12,535 nt of DNA from CAWBCI01 sp963787195 (GCA_963787195.1 CAWBCI010000032.1:1-12535), one strand, 5' to 3'; positions 1-7,403 are shown, numbered from the stretch's first letter. Notes: generated by a model not told the origin, from the letters alone. Numbers and translations are program-made.

Positions 1-35
1 GCCCCTTCCCCCAACCGGGTGAAGGGGAGAAGATT

Positions 36-522
36 GATGTAGCGATATAACGATATAACGAAATGTCGAAATATCGAATTAAATGGAACATCAAACATCC
101 CATCGAAAATCGACAATGCAGAATGCCGAATCGACAATTCCCTCACCCCTGCGGGGTTGTAAAAATTCGGGGGGCGTGCATTTGGCTACAATTGTTTATG
201 CCCTACGGGCAACTGTAATTCAACCATTTACGCCAGGATTATTGGAATTTGGAATTTGAGATTTGTTTGGGATTTATTTTTTGGAATTTGGGATTTCACT
301 TCGCATATCGAATATCGCTCAATCGCAACATCGTTACATCTTCTCTCTCCCCTTCACCCATTTTGGGGGAAGGGGCCGGGGGATGGGGGCTGAAAATCGA
401 ATATCGTTCAATCGCTACATCGTTACATCTGTCCCGAAGGGACAACTGAAAGTAGCCCGGGGTTTCAACCCCGGGAAAGGGAGGCGCCTTTAAATCCAGA
501 GTCCCGAAGGGACGATTGAAAG
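36..522 (+). repeat. Composite dispersed repeat, copy A
   Basis: This gene-free stretch is a long non-coding repeat that recurs in the same orientation at about 2312-2775 and, truncated by the window edge, from 12431. Modules in order are: a gtagcga/acgaaatgtcgaa block with reiterated short words; a hairpin acccc-tgc-ggggt (145-157); a conserved block gcgtgcatttggctacaat leading into a hairpin gccc-tac-gggc (200-210); reiterated ggaatttgggattt words (about 243-298); a pyrimidine/purine-rich block around 345-390; and paired hairpins (431-475). Short open frames at 249-493 only reflect the repeat words and are not genes. Bases 1-35 look like a fragment of the purine/pyrimidine-rich module. Bases 523-608 are AT-rich leader of the next gene, where I see no convincing promoter. 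Function unknown. Confidence 0.8.
431..522 (+). repeat. Paired hairpin modules at the end of repeat copy A
   Basis: The motif gtcccgaagggac, a 5-bp stem with a GAA loop, is followed by a/g-a-c/t-tgaaag and occurs at 431-452 and again at 501-522, 70 bp apart. Between them lies a strong palindrome at 456-475 with 9-bp arms (cccggggtt / aaccccggg) and a 2-base loop. Repeat copy B has the same order at 2719-2761 with small changes, some compensated in the stem. The preserved pairing suggests an RNA or single-stranded DNA structure; what it does is unknown. Confidence 0.65.
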
Positions 523-608
523 GAAAACATGGAGATCAATGTTCAATAAATAATAAGCCCACAATTATCCCTGGAATTTTAATAATTTTATCTTCAAATA
601 ATTAGAAT

Positions 609-2285
609 ATGGATGCTGAAACCATAAATGTATACAAAAAGAGATCTGATTATTTTTATAATAAATACAGGAATTCACGAGAGGGGATTTCCAAATATTT
701 TCAAATTGCTTTTTCTGACAAATCAAAAATCCTCGATATTGGAGCAGGTTCAGGTATTGATCTTTTTAATCTCCAAAAACTTGGACATGAAGTAAAGGGT
801 GTCGATCCTTGTTCAGATTTTATTGAGACATTTAAAATTAATAATCCCCTCCTAAGAGATAGAGTTTCTGTGGATCAATTGCCTGAATTATCAGCTATTC
901 CTGAAAATGAAAAATTTGATGGTATACTTTGCTCGGCTGTATTGATGCATATTCCGCAGATTCAATTATTTGACTCGGTATTTGCCATTAAAAATCACCT
1001 GAAAGACAATGGTAGATTATTAATTTCGATCCCAACATTTTATCCGGGAATAAATTCAAAAACAAACAGAGACAGCATCGGCCGGTTATTCAATGGGATC
1101 ACCCCATGTGAGCTCATATTATTATTTGAGAGACTTGGATTTAAATTACTTGAAAGATGGGACGATCACGATGAATTAACTAATGCAATATGGTCCACAA
1201 TATTATTTAAACTAGATGCAGGTAACCAAATTCGGCCGCTTGATTCAATTGAGTCGATACTTAATAAAGATAAAAAAGTAGCAACTTATAAATTGGCTTT
1301 GGTAAGGGCCTTGGCAGAAATTGCTACCCAGAACCTAAATGCAGTCAAATGGAAACAAAATGGGAAAGTCCTGTTGCCAGTTCAACTTGTGGTGGACAAA
1401 TGGATAGAATATTACTGGCCGTTATTTGAGAGTGACCAATTCATTCCACAAATACAAAAAGAAAGTCCGGAATATTCGCGACCTGTCGCATTCAGAAAAG
1501 CATTAAATGAAATTTCCAGTCAATATAAATATGGTTATGAGGGATTTTATATTGATAAGATGAAGCTGAAACTTCCGGCATCATTGCTGCTAGAGAATAG
1601 GCAATTAAATGACTTAATAAAAAATACAATAGTTAAAGGGCCTGTAAAACATGCTGGTGGCTATAATAACGAAAATAAATTGCTTGATTTCGATTCTAAA
1701 ACTAGTTCCATCATAATTCCGGAAGCTATATGGAGGGAATTTGTATTGATGGGTAGCTGGATCATTGATGCTACTATACTCCGCTGGGCTGAACTTACCT
1801 CAAAATTGTCAAAAGGAAATATAAAGGCGAGTAAAATAATCGATCTCTTGTTAATTGAAGAAAGATTAAGGCAGGTAGATGATGCAAGACGTGTATATAA
1901 AAATTTATCAAGCCTGGAATGTACATGGACTGCCAGTAAATTAAACAATAATGAATTTGATGTAGATCATATTATTCCTTTTTCTTTATGGAAGAATAAT
2001 AATCTCTGGAATTTGGTCCCTTCATTAAGGAAGATAAATAGTGAAAAATCGGATAAACTTGTCACATCCCAGCATCTGGTAAAATCTAAAGAAAGGATCA
2101 TATTTTACTGGAAGATTTTATCAAAAGATGAAAATACAAGATTCTTCAATGAAGCAAATCTATTATTGAGAGATCATTCTAATAGAAAGAATTGGGAGAA
2201 TGAATTATTTTCCGGATTGAAGGAAGCTATTGAATATACTGCGATACAAAGAGGAATTCAGCGTTGGGAGCCCAGGATCCATTAA
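609..2285 (+). CDS. Class I SAM-dependent methyltransferase fused to HNH endonuclease
   Basis: The 558-residue protein has two recognisable enzymatic ends. Residues about 35-185 form a Rossmann methyltransferase: SAM-binding motif ILDIGAGSG (41-49), acidic D66 in VDP, and the motif IV/post-I region FDGILCSAVLMHIP (103-116). This resembles small-molecule or RNA methyltransferases of the UbiE/TehB kind; no DNA-methylase DPPY/NPPF motif is seen. Residues about 210-430 are a helical linker (YKLALVRALAEIA near 227-239). Residues 438-482 form an HNH nuclease: C438, DVDH (451-454, H454 as likely general base), N468 in WNLVP and N477 followed by K480. ATG 609 is the only sensible start; there is no Shine-Dalgarno. 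The gene stands alone, is much more AT-rich than the reverse-strand operon and lies between two direct copies of a long repeat, suggesting acquisition. A nucleic-acid modifying or defence role is inferred, not shown. Confidence 0.85.
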   Translation: MDAETINVYKKRSDYFYNKYRNSREGISKYFQIAFSDKSKILDIGAGSGIDLFNLQKLGHEVKGVDPCSDFIETFKINNPLLRDRVSVDQLPELSAIPENEKFDGILCSAVLMHIPQIQLFDSVFAIKNHLKDNGRLLISIPTFYPGINSKTNRDSIGRLFNGITPCELILLFERLGFKLLERWDDHDELTNAIWSTILFKLDAGNQIRPLDSIESILNKDKKVATYKLALVRALAEIATQNLNAVKWKQNGKVLLPVQLVVDKWIEYYWPLFESDQFIPQIQKESPEYSRPVAFRKALNEISSQYKYGYEGFYIDKMKLKLPASLLLENRQLNDLIKNTIVKGPVKHAGGYNNENKLLDFDSKTSSIIIPEAIWREFVLMGSWIIDATILRWAELTSKLSKGNIKASKIIDLLLIEERLRQVDDARRVYKNLSSLECTWTASKLNNNEFDVDHIIPFSLWKNNNLWNLVPSLRKINSEKSDKLVTSQHLVKSKERIIFYWKILSKDENTRFFNEANLLLRDHSNRKNWENELFSGLKEAIEYTAIQRGIQRWEPRIH

Positions 2286-2311
2286 AATCTTCGTACCCTT
2301 TTTCCGAGGAA

Positions 2312-2775
2312 CCTACTTAGACGTAGCGAAATGTCGATATCACGAAATATCGAAATGTCGAATTAAATGGAAAATCGGAAATTACATCGAAAATCGATAC
2401 CGCCTGGGCGGACCGAATCGGCAATTCCCCTCACCCCTGCGGGGTTATCAAAATTCTGGGGGCGTGCATTTGGCTACAATTGTTTATGCCCTACGGGCAA
2501 CGGTTATTGATACAATTATTCCATGATTTCTGGAATTTGGAATTTGAAATTTATTTGGAATTTGTTTTTCGGGATTTGGGATTTCCCTTCGCATATCGGA
2601 TATCGTTCAATCGTTACGTCACTGCGTCTTCTCCCTCCCCTTCCCCCGATTTGGGGGAAGGGGCTGGGGGAAGGGGGCTGTAAATCGAATATCGTTCAAT
2701 CGCTACGTCGTTACATCTGTCCTGAAGGGACAATTGAAAGTTGACCGGGATTTTAACCCCGGGAAAGAGGGTGCT
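2312..2775 (+). repeat. Composite dispersed repeat, copy B
   Basis: This is the second, same-orientation copy of the repeat at 36-522, filling the gap between the methyltransferase-HNH gene and the membrane-protein gene. It shares the acgaaat/gtcgaattaaatgg block, the cacccctgcggggtt hairpin, the cgtgcatttggctacaat block with its gccc-tac-gggc hairpin, the ggaatttggaattt words, the ccccttccccc / ggggaagggg block, and the terminal hairpins (gtcctgaagggac at 2719-2731 and the ccggg...cccggg pair). It is diverged by scattered substitutions and small indels, so it is not a recent duplication or an assembly echo. Short frames inside it are not genes. Confidence 0.8.
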
Positions 2776-2780
2776 TGAAA

Positions 2781-2868
2781 TATAAATCAGCTAATAATCA
2801 TTTTAAACTGTGTGTAGAAGATGGTATAAATCAGCTAATAATCATTTTAAACTGTGTGTAGAAGATGG
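2781..2868. repeat. 44-bp perfect tandem duplication at the 3' end of a gene
   Basis: Bases 2781-2824 and 2825-2868 are identical 44-bp units beginning tataaatcag and ending gaagatgg; a further tataaa follows at 2869. The right-hand unit contains the last codons and TGA stop of the reverse-strand membrane-protein gene, so the left-hand unit is a non-coding echo downstream of the stop. The protein is unchanged by the duplication. Confidence 0.95.
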
Positions 2869-3280
2869 TATAAACAAGCGACCAGCAAAACTGTCCGGCT
2901 ATCAGGAAGAGAAAGTTTTTTAGCCTGTTCCCATAATATCTGACGGTAAGAAATGATCCTATTGGTATGGATAAAATCACAGGGCTTAAAATTACTATCC
3001 CGATTAAGCCATATTTAGATTTTATTTTTACAAACCTTCTGTTTCTTTTGGTAAATATTTTCTTTGTTTTTCTCCGGAATTTTAAGTTTTCAGGCCAGTA
3101 TTTATTCCAGAGTTTAATTAGAAATCGGGAAAGATAAACAGATATTATGGTTCCTAAAATACCTCCGATATTGGTGTAAAAAAGCGTTTCTGTAAATGAC
3201 ATTCCCATTACATATATTGCAATAGGAAAAGTTGCGGCGAATTTCCAGGTAGAGAAGAATATTATAGTCAATTCTTTCAT
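2831..3280 (-). CDS. Small four-helix membrane protein, function unknown
   Basis: The 149-residue product has four predicted hydrophobic segments, roughly residues 5-25, 34-56, 89-112 and 121-142. A very basic loop (57-88, rich in K and R: FRRKTKKIFTKRNRR) separates the two hairpins and by the positive-inside rule should face the cytoplasm. The stretch SPVILSIPIGSF (99-110) recalls small integral membrane proteins of the DedA/small-multidrug-export type, but I do not recognise the family with confidence. Start ATG at 3280 gives a helix right at the N-terminus and has a TAnnTTTG-type box just upstream. It lies 86 bp downstream of the xdhD-type gene on the same strand and is more AT-rich, so it is probably a separate unit rather than part of the purine pathway. 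Confidence 0.7.
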   Translation of the reverse strand: MKELTIIFFSTWKFAATFPIAIYVMGMSFTETLFYTNIGGILGTIISVYLSRFLIKLWNKYWPENLKFRRKTKKIFTKRNRRFVKIKSKYGLIGIVILSPVILSIPIGSFLTVRYYGNRLKNFLFLIAGQFCWSLVYTIFYTQFKMIIS

Positions 3281-3287
3281 CTGATAT

Positions 3288-3318
3288 CAAATATACTTGA
3301 ATATCTGGTGCTCACATA
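3288..3318 (-). promoter_or_regulatory. Possible Bacteroidota-type promoter for the membrane protein
   Basis: On the reverse strand TATATTTG (3295-3288) fits the -7 consensus TAnnTTTG exactly. With 19 bp spacing, TATG (3318-3315) is one mismatch from the -33 TTTG. Transcription would begin almost at the ATG at 3280, implying a very short leader or none, which lowers confidence. Confidence 0.3.
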
Positions 3319-3366
3319 TACATAGCGGATCAATGAGGCTAAGGTATATCGCAAAAAAGAAGATCT

Positions 3367-5118
3367 CTATTTGCGCTTCATCGGCAGTTTATAGCGCCGG
3401 ATGCAATCAAAAGTATAAAGTGCATTGGCCACCGCCCCTGCCGTGGGGACCAGCCCTATTTCTCCTATGCCTTTGGCTCCGTAAGGGCCTACGGGGTCTT
3501 TAACTTCTATACCTATGACTTCTATCTCCGGGGTCTGATCGGCTGTCAAAACTCCGCAATCCCTCAGTTTGTCGCTCACCAGATATCCATCTTTCATCGG
3601 GAGGTCTTCTGTGAGTGCATAGCCAAGTCCCATATGCACGGCTCCCTGGATCTGCCCTTCGAAGAGCTTGGGGTTCATGATCTTCCCGGCATCATGGGCG
3701 GCGTAAACTTTCTTCACTTCCCCTTCATCATCCAAGACCACTAGCTGGGCAGCATATCCGTAAGAATAATGGGTGATGACCTTATCCACATCGGTACCCG
3801 GTTTGGTGGTCCAGTCGCAGGTGTAATTTCCCTGGTAGGTATTCCCCCTAAGTTCTTCCAAATTATGGGTTTTCAGGTCTTTCTTTAAGGAAATGGATGC
3901 GTCTATAATTGCATTTCCAAGCAAGGCGGTGGCACGCGAAGAGGTGGTCATTCCTGTGGGTATGCCGGCTTTTGTATCGACTTTCACATCCATCAGCCGG
4001 GTATCTATGCCGGTTTCCTCGTGCAGGCTCTGTATGGCCATATTGCTCACGCCCTGGCCCATCTCGGTCCAGCCGTGTTCTATAAGCACTCTTCCGTCAT
4101 GATTTATATGAATCTTGACATCGCTAAAGTCAGCCATGCCGTTCCCCACTCCCGAGTTCTTGATGCCGCAGGCAATCCCGGCGTACTTTGCTTTATAGAA
4201 ATGATCTTTCAGTGCCAGCAGACAGGCTTTCACGCCAACACCTTCCTCCAGGATTTGTCCCGTGGCGGTCATCTTACCCCTGTCGAGGGCATTCTCATAA
4301 CGGAATTTCCATCTGTCGAAACCGCCCTGCTCGCAGAGCTCGTCAATACAGCTTTCCAGGGCGAAAGTCACCTGGTTCACCCCGAAACCGCGCATGGCGC
4401 CGCAAGGTATGTTGTTGGTGTATACCGTCAGAGCCTCAATATCGGTGTTGGGAACGAAATAGCCACCCGTGGCATGGCCGGCTACACGCTCCATAACCTT
4501 GTTACCCACAGAGGCATAAGCGCCTGTATCGCCGATGGCGAAGAGCTTTACTCCCTGGAGTATGCCATTTTCATCACAGCTCAGACTGATATCCATCCAC
4601 ACGGGATGGCGCTTGGGGTGCATGCGTATCGACTCCTCCCGGCTGAGATGCAGCTTTACCGGCTTTTTCAGAAGAAAAGCGAAAAATGAGGCATGGCCCT
4701 GCACCGTCATATCCTCCCTTCCTCCAAAGCCACCCCCACAGGGCACCTGGGTCACCCTCACCTGTTCTTCCTGCAATCCCAGCAGGGAAGCCAGTTGTTT
4801 GCGGTCCACATATACTCCCTGTCCCTGGCTGTAAAGATGGATTCCATCCCCATCGGGAAACGCCACTGCTGCTTCGGTTTCGAGGAAAGCATGCTCTATA
4901 CGCTGGGTCTTGTAAATGCCCGATGAAACATATTTTGATCCATTAAAAACATCTTTAATATCTACTCCCCGGCGTACAATACATTTTTCCAGGAGATTGG
5001 GCCGGTCGGGGTGGACTTGCGGAGATTCCGGCTGCAGTGCTTTGTGAATATCTGTCACAGCTTCAAGTATCTCATATTCCACCTTGATTAAGGCTGCGGC
5101 TTTCCTGGCTGTATCTTC
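3367..5118 (-). CDS. xdhD: Selenium-dependent xanthine dehydrogenase-type molybdenum hydroxylase, Mo-binding part (frameshifted gene 3367-5927)
   Basis: This is the large C-terminal piece of one gene that once ran 5927 to 3367. Removing one base at each of two sites gives exactly 853 codons, about 852 residues, close to my recollection of the size of the fused XdhD-like family (2Fe-2S plus Mo domains). Visible molybdopterin motifs are GGGFGGRED, the AMRGFGVNQ loop, EMGQGVSN, and the catalytic-glutamate motif GAKGIGEIG near the C-terminus, which ends normally at KLPMKRK. The piece joins the preceding one at 5119: the correct reading AESEDTARKAAALIKVEYE is restored by skipping one base. The enzyme would hydroxylate, or act reductively on, purines in the cytoplasm. 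No FAD subunit (YgfM type) is in the window; YgfK may be its redox partner (inference). Selenium dependence is known for relatives and not visible here. Confidence 0.85.
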   Translation of the reverse strand, partial: EDTARKAAALIKVEYEILEAVTDIHKALQPESPQVHPDRPNLLEKCIVRRGVDIKDVFNGSKYVSSGIYKTQRIEHAFLETEAAVAFPDGDGIHLYSQGQGVYVDRKQLASLLGLQEEQVRVTQVPCGGGFGGREDMTVQGHASFFAFLLKKPVKLHLSREESIRMHPKRHPVWMDISLSCDENGILQGVKLFAIGDTGAYASVGNKVMERVAGHATGGYFVPNTDIEALTVYTNNIPCGAMRGFGVNQVTFALESCIDELCEQGGFDRWKFRYENALDRGKMTATGQILEEGVGVKACLLALKDHFYKAKYAGIACGIKNSGVGNGMADFSDVKIHINHDGRVLIEHGWTEMGQGVSNMAIQSLHEETGIDTRLMDVKVDTKAGIPTGMTTSSRATALLGNAIIDASISLKKDLKTHNLEELRGNTYQGNYTCDWTTKPGTDVDKVITHYSYGYAAQLVVLDDEGEVKKVYAAHDAGKIMNPKLFEGQIQGAVHMGLGYALTEDLPMKDGYLVSDKLRDCGVLTADQTPEIEVIGIEVKDPVGPYGAKGIGEIGLVPTAGAVANALYTFDCIRRYKLPMKRK

Positions 5119-5575
5119 AGCTTTCAGCCACTACGCCGGCAAGCACATCGCCAATGTATCGTGTAGTTTCTCCTTCGGCTATCATCAGGGGCCAGTCGGG
5201 GAAGATAAGGCCGGTGTAACGATTTCCTGGTACATCCGCAGCGGTGAAAATTCTTTGAACGCCTTCTAGCTTAAGTGCTTCAGAAATATCTATCTTTTTT
5301 ATAATTGCCCTGGGATGATCGCTGAAACGAAGAGCCCCATGCAGCATACCATCGAAATGCATATCATTCACGAAAAGCCTTTTCCCGATGGCGTTTTCAT
5401 AGGCTTCGTATTTATTCAGGGGCTTGCCCACTCCGCCTTCCTGTGTGCTTTCCACAGCTTCCTTTTCCTCCCGCAGATCCCTGAGAGCTGCTTCTATTGC
5501 ATCCACAATCTTCACATAACCTGTGCAGCGGCACATATTCTGCTTGATGGCCTTTGAAATTTCTTCCCTGGCTGG
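5117..5575 (-). CDS. xdhD: XdhD-type hydroxylase, middle fragment (second Fe-S half and hammerhead domain)
   Basis: This is the middle frame of the broken xdhD-type gene. It begins in the correct reading AREEISKAIKQNMCRCTGY, which supplies the CRC cysteines completing the second [2Fe-2S] cluster together with CGFC of the upstream piece. After a short linker comes the aldehyde oxidase/xanthine dehydrogenase a/b hammerhead domain (GKRLFVNDMHFDGMLHGALR onward to FTAADVPGN and GDVLAGVVAES). The frame then meets a TGA at 5119-5117 created by an extra base. An ATG start at 5536 would give a 139-residue product, but that methionine is the one before CRCTGY, inside the iron-sulfur domain, so it is not a genuine start. 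Confidence 0.85.
   Translation of the reverse strand, partial: PAREEISKAIKQNMCRCTGYVKIVDAIEAALRDLREEKEAVESTQEGGVGKPLNKYEAYENAIGKRLFVNDMHFDGMLHGALRFSDHPRAIIKKIDISEALKLEGVQRIFTAADVPGNRYTGLIFPDWPLMIAEGETTRYIGDVLAGVVAES
5119..5119 (-). other. Frameshift site 2 in xdhD: one extra base creating TGA
   Basis: On the coding strand GAA AGC TGA AGA becomes GAA AGC GAA GAT when one T is dropped, restoring AESEDTARKAAAL. The site is not a homopolymer. Confidence 0.8.
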
Positions 5576-5576
5576 G
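5574..5576 (-). other. Frameshift site 1 in xdhD: one extra C
   Basis: The coding strand reads TCT CCC AGC CAG; dropping one C gives TCT CCA GCC AGG (SPAR) and restores AREEISKAI...CRCTGY. The run is only three bases long. Confidence 0.8.
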
Positions 5577-5927
5577 AGATGGGTTTTCGGTAAAGAGTAC
5601 TTTGGTCCTCATGATCAGTCCGGGGGTACAAAATCCGCATTGGACAGCGCCTTTATCCACATAAGCTTTTGCGATCACATCCCTTACTTTTTCTGGTATA
5701 CCTTCCATTGTAATGACCTTCGATCCTTCCAGGAATTTCATCTTTCTTGTGCATGAAAGCCTTGCTTTCCCGTCGATCTCCACGGTACAGGCCCCGCAGG
5801 CAGCCTGTCCTGAGCACCCGTCTTTCACAGAAGTGATCCCGGCCTCTTCCCGCAGGTAGTTCAGTAAACTGAGGTTTTCATCACCTTCGTATTCTATCTT
5901 CCGGTCATTCAGGTAAAAAGAGATCAT
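5574..5927 (-). CDS. xdhD: XdhD-type hydroxylase, N-terminal [2Fe-2S] fragment
   Basis: This is the N-terminal piece of the xdhD-type gene. Residues 1-75 are a plant-type ferredoxin domain with cluster ligands C38, C44, C47 and C59 (DGCSGQAACGACTVEIDG); the second [2Fe-2S] domain begins with QCGFCTPG (C97, C100). At 5574-5576 a run of three C residues on the coding strand has one too many: with two, the text reads TENPSPAREEISK, as expected for the family. Without repair, translation runs on out of frame to a stop at 5412, yielding a nonsense tail that includes a tell-tale shifted PLHRLCEDC. ATG 5927 begins MISFYLN, the normal family start, 8 bp after the repaired stop of the upstream gene, which indicates one transcript. 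Confidence 0.85.
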
Positions 5928-5935
5928 GAGCTGTA

Positions 5936-7403
5936 TTATTTTTTTCCTTTCGGATGGAATATTTTTTCTAATGAGTCTATGGATGGTTTAATTGAGGGCG
6001 GTATTTGAACCGTGTTTTGGACGGCTTTTAAATCTTTCAGTCCGCTCCCGGTAAGTAATACCAGGTTTTTTGTCCCTTGAGGTATCAGGCCCTTTTCCCG
6101 GTATTTCAGCAATCCGGCAAAAGCCGCCGCCGCAGCGGGTTCGGCAAAAATACCGCTGAAGCGTGGACAATAAAACTGATGCCTGTATTATTTCTTCATC
6201 ACTTACTTTTATCTTCTCCCCATTATAATTACGAATGAAAGAAGATGCCATGTAGAAATTCCGCGGGATATCCACAGAGATTGAATCGGCCAGGGTTCGT
6301 GATGTTTTCACATGAAAATCCTTCTTCCCTAAATTATCCACCAAATTACTGCTGCCTTCAGCCTGAACTGCCACTATAACGGGCATCTTATCTATGATCC
6401 CCAGTTTCAGCAGGTCTTCAAATCCTTTATAAACACCTGAAATAATGACTCCGTCGCCCACTGGGACGAAGATCCTGTCTGGTAAAAATCGAGGTGATAT
6501 AAACTGACGGGTTAACCCGTCAGTTCTCGACCCGTCAGTTCTCGACCCGTCAGTTCTCGACCCGTCAGTTCTCGACCCGTCAGTTCTCGACCCGTCAGTT
6601 CTCGACCCGTCAGTTCTCGACCCGTCAGTTCTCGACCCGTCAGTTCTCGACCCGTCAGTTCTCGACCCGTCAGTTACGGAATCAGAATCAGAATCAGAAA
6701 AATATCTGAAAATCTCAAAGGCGACTGTCTTCTTTCCCTCTATGGTCAAGGGATTGAAGGCGGTATTGCGGTTATAAAAGCCAAACATTTTCGTGGCTTC
6801 CATGCTGAGATCGAAAGCCTGGTCATAATTCCCTTCAACAGGAATAATTTGCGCTCCATACATAAACATCTGCGTGAGCTTGGCTGAAGGGGCATTCGCG
6901 GGAACGAAGATGTAAGACTTCTGATTCTGAGCTGCACAGATGCCGGCCAGGCTGGACCCTGCATTGCCGGTAGAGGCAGCAATTATAGTATCTATCCCGT
7001 TCTCGGCTGCCCAGGCCGAAACCAGCGCAGAAGCCCTGTCTTTAAAGGAAAATGTCGGGTTCTGGGAATCATCCTTCAGGAATAAATCAAAATTTAATTC
7101 CTGATCTTCTATTTTATTATAATGATAAACAGGTGTATTCCCGATTTTAAGCTTAGGCCACTTATTAAGGCTTTTTAAGGGTAAAAGGGGAAGGAATTTT
7201 TCTTCTTCTATTTTTTTAAAAAGATTTTCTTTTAATGAAGATGATTTCCTGATCTTTTCATAATCATAAATAACTTTCAGGACCCCTTTGGGCGGCCTGT
7301 CCGCGACATTCGCCGATGCACATTCCGGGCAGAGGTACATCACGCCCTTTCCGGGATATTTTTTCCCGCAGGAAGTACATTCGTAAATATATTTTTCAGT
7401 CAT
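5936..7403 (-). CDS. Threonine synthase-like PLP enzyme with zinc ribbon; carries repeat array and a C-terminal frameshift
   Basis: This is a fold-type II PLP enzyme of the threonine synthase group. An N-terminal zinc ribbon has C9, C12, C25 and C28. SFKDR gives the Schiff-base lysine K121, STGNAG (144-149) is the substrate/PLP loop, and VPVGDGVIISGVYKGF matches the family's glycine-rich phosphate-binding region. Between IFRYF (231-235) and LPDRIFVPVG about 60 extra residues are inserted: SDSDSD, ten TDGSR units and a short tail. Near 6161 one extra base shifts the frame; skipping it gives FSGIFAEPAAAAAFAGLLK and a sensible C-terminus ending HPKGKK at a TAA (5938-5936), 488 residues in all. 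Unrepaired, the frame ends at 5988. It lies 54 bp from the upstream PLP gene. Its place beside ygfK and xdhD argues for a catabolic role rather than threonine synthesis; substrate unknown. Confidence 0.8.
6161..6161 (-). other. Frameshift site in the threonine synthase-like gene: one extra base
   Basis: The coding strand TCC ACG CTT CAG CGG becomes TCC ACG TTC AGC GGT when one base near here is skipped, opening the conserved GIFAEPAAAAAFAG reading through to 5936. The exact base could be a few positions either way. Confidence 0.75.
6502..6525. repeat. Perfect 24-bp palindrome capping the 15-bp array
   Basis: Left half aactgacgggtt and right half aacccgtcagtt are exact reverse complements with no loop. 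The right half is the first unit of the tandem array (6516-6675), so the left half is an inverted copy of that unit. It encodes part of the insertion tail (GLTRQF) of the threonine synthase-like protein. Confidence 0.95.
6516..6675. repeat. 15-bp tandem array, about 10.7 units, inside a coding region
   Basis: The core cccgtcagtt occurs eleven times at exact 15-bp spacing, from 6516 to 6666, separated by ten identical ctcga spacers. On the coding (reverse) strand this reads as ten TDGSR pentapeptides plus TDG. There is no sequence variation between units, pointing to recent expansion or gene-conversion-like homogenisation. The unit length keeps the frame open at any copy number. Confidence 0.97.
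6679..6699. repeat. Hexanucleotide repeat next to the 15-bp array
   Basis: gaatca occurs three times in a row plus a partial gaa, encoding alternating Ser-Asp on the reverse strand. Only three bases separate it from the 15-bp array, so the two form one low-complexity insertion in the protein. Confidence 0.85.

Noticed and set aside
249..493. Short forward frames within repeat copy A (and similar ones in copy B at 2230-2744)
   Set aside because: Their translations only reflect reiterated repeat words and differ between copies; no start signals.
431..522. CRISPR-like pair gtcccgaagggac...ttgaaag
   Set aside because: Only two copies 70 bp apart, differing at two positions, with a palindrome between them instead of a spacer, and the same unit is part of dispersed repeat copy B. 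No cas genes.
2700..2775. Rho-independent terminator for the convergent genes
   Set aside because: The hairpins are repeat modules with no downstream T tract on either strand, and the same modules occur upstream of the methyltransferase-HNH gene.
4021..4689. Forward-strand 222-codon open frame
   Set aside because: It is antisense to conserved molybdopterin-domain motifs of the xdhD-type gene and has no recognisable family features.
5117..5576. Programmed +1 frameshifting at CCC-A or AGC-TGA in xdhD
   Set aside because: The sites lack the stimulatory features of the known prfB-type signal, and two further unrelated sites in neighbouring genes point to indels rather than regulated recoding.
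6516..6675. 15-bp array as a CRISPR or an iteron origin
   Set aside because: Units abut with constant 5-bp spacers, all identical, and lie in frame within an enzyme gene; no spacers, replication gene or AT-rich unwinding region.
5936..7403. Calling this gene thrC, a biosynthetic threonine synthase
   Set aside because: Fold and zinc ribbon agree, but the operon context with ygfK and xdhD makes the biosynthetic role uncertain, so no symbol is given.
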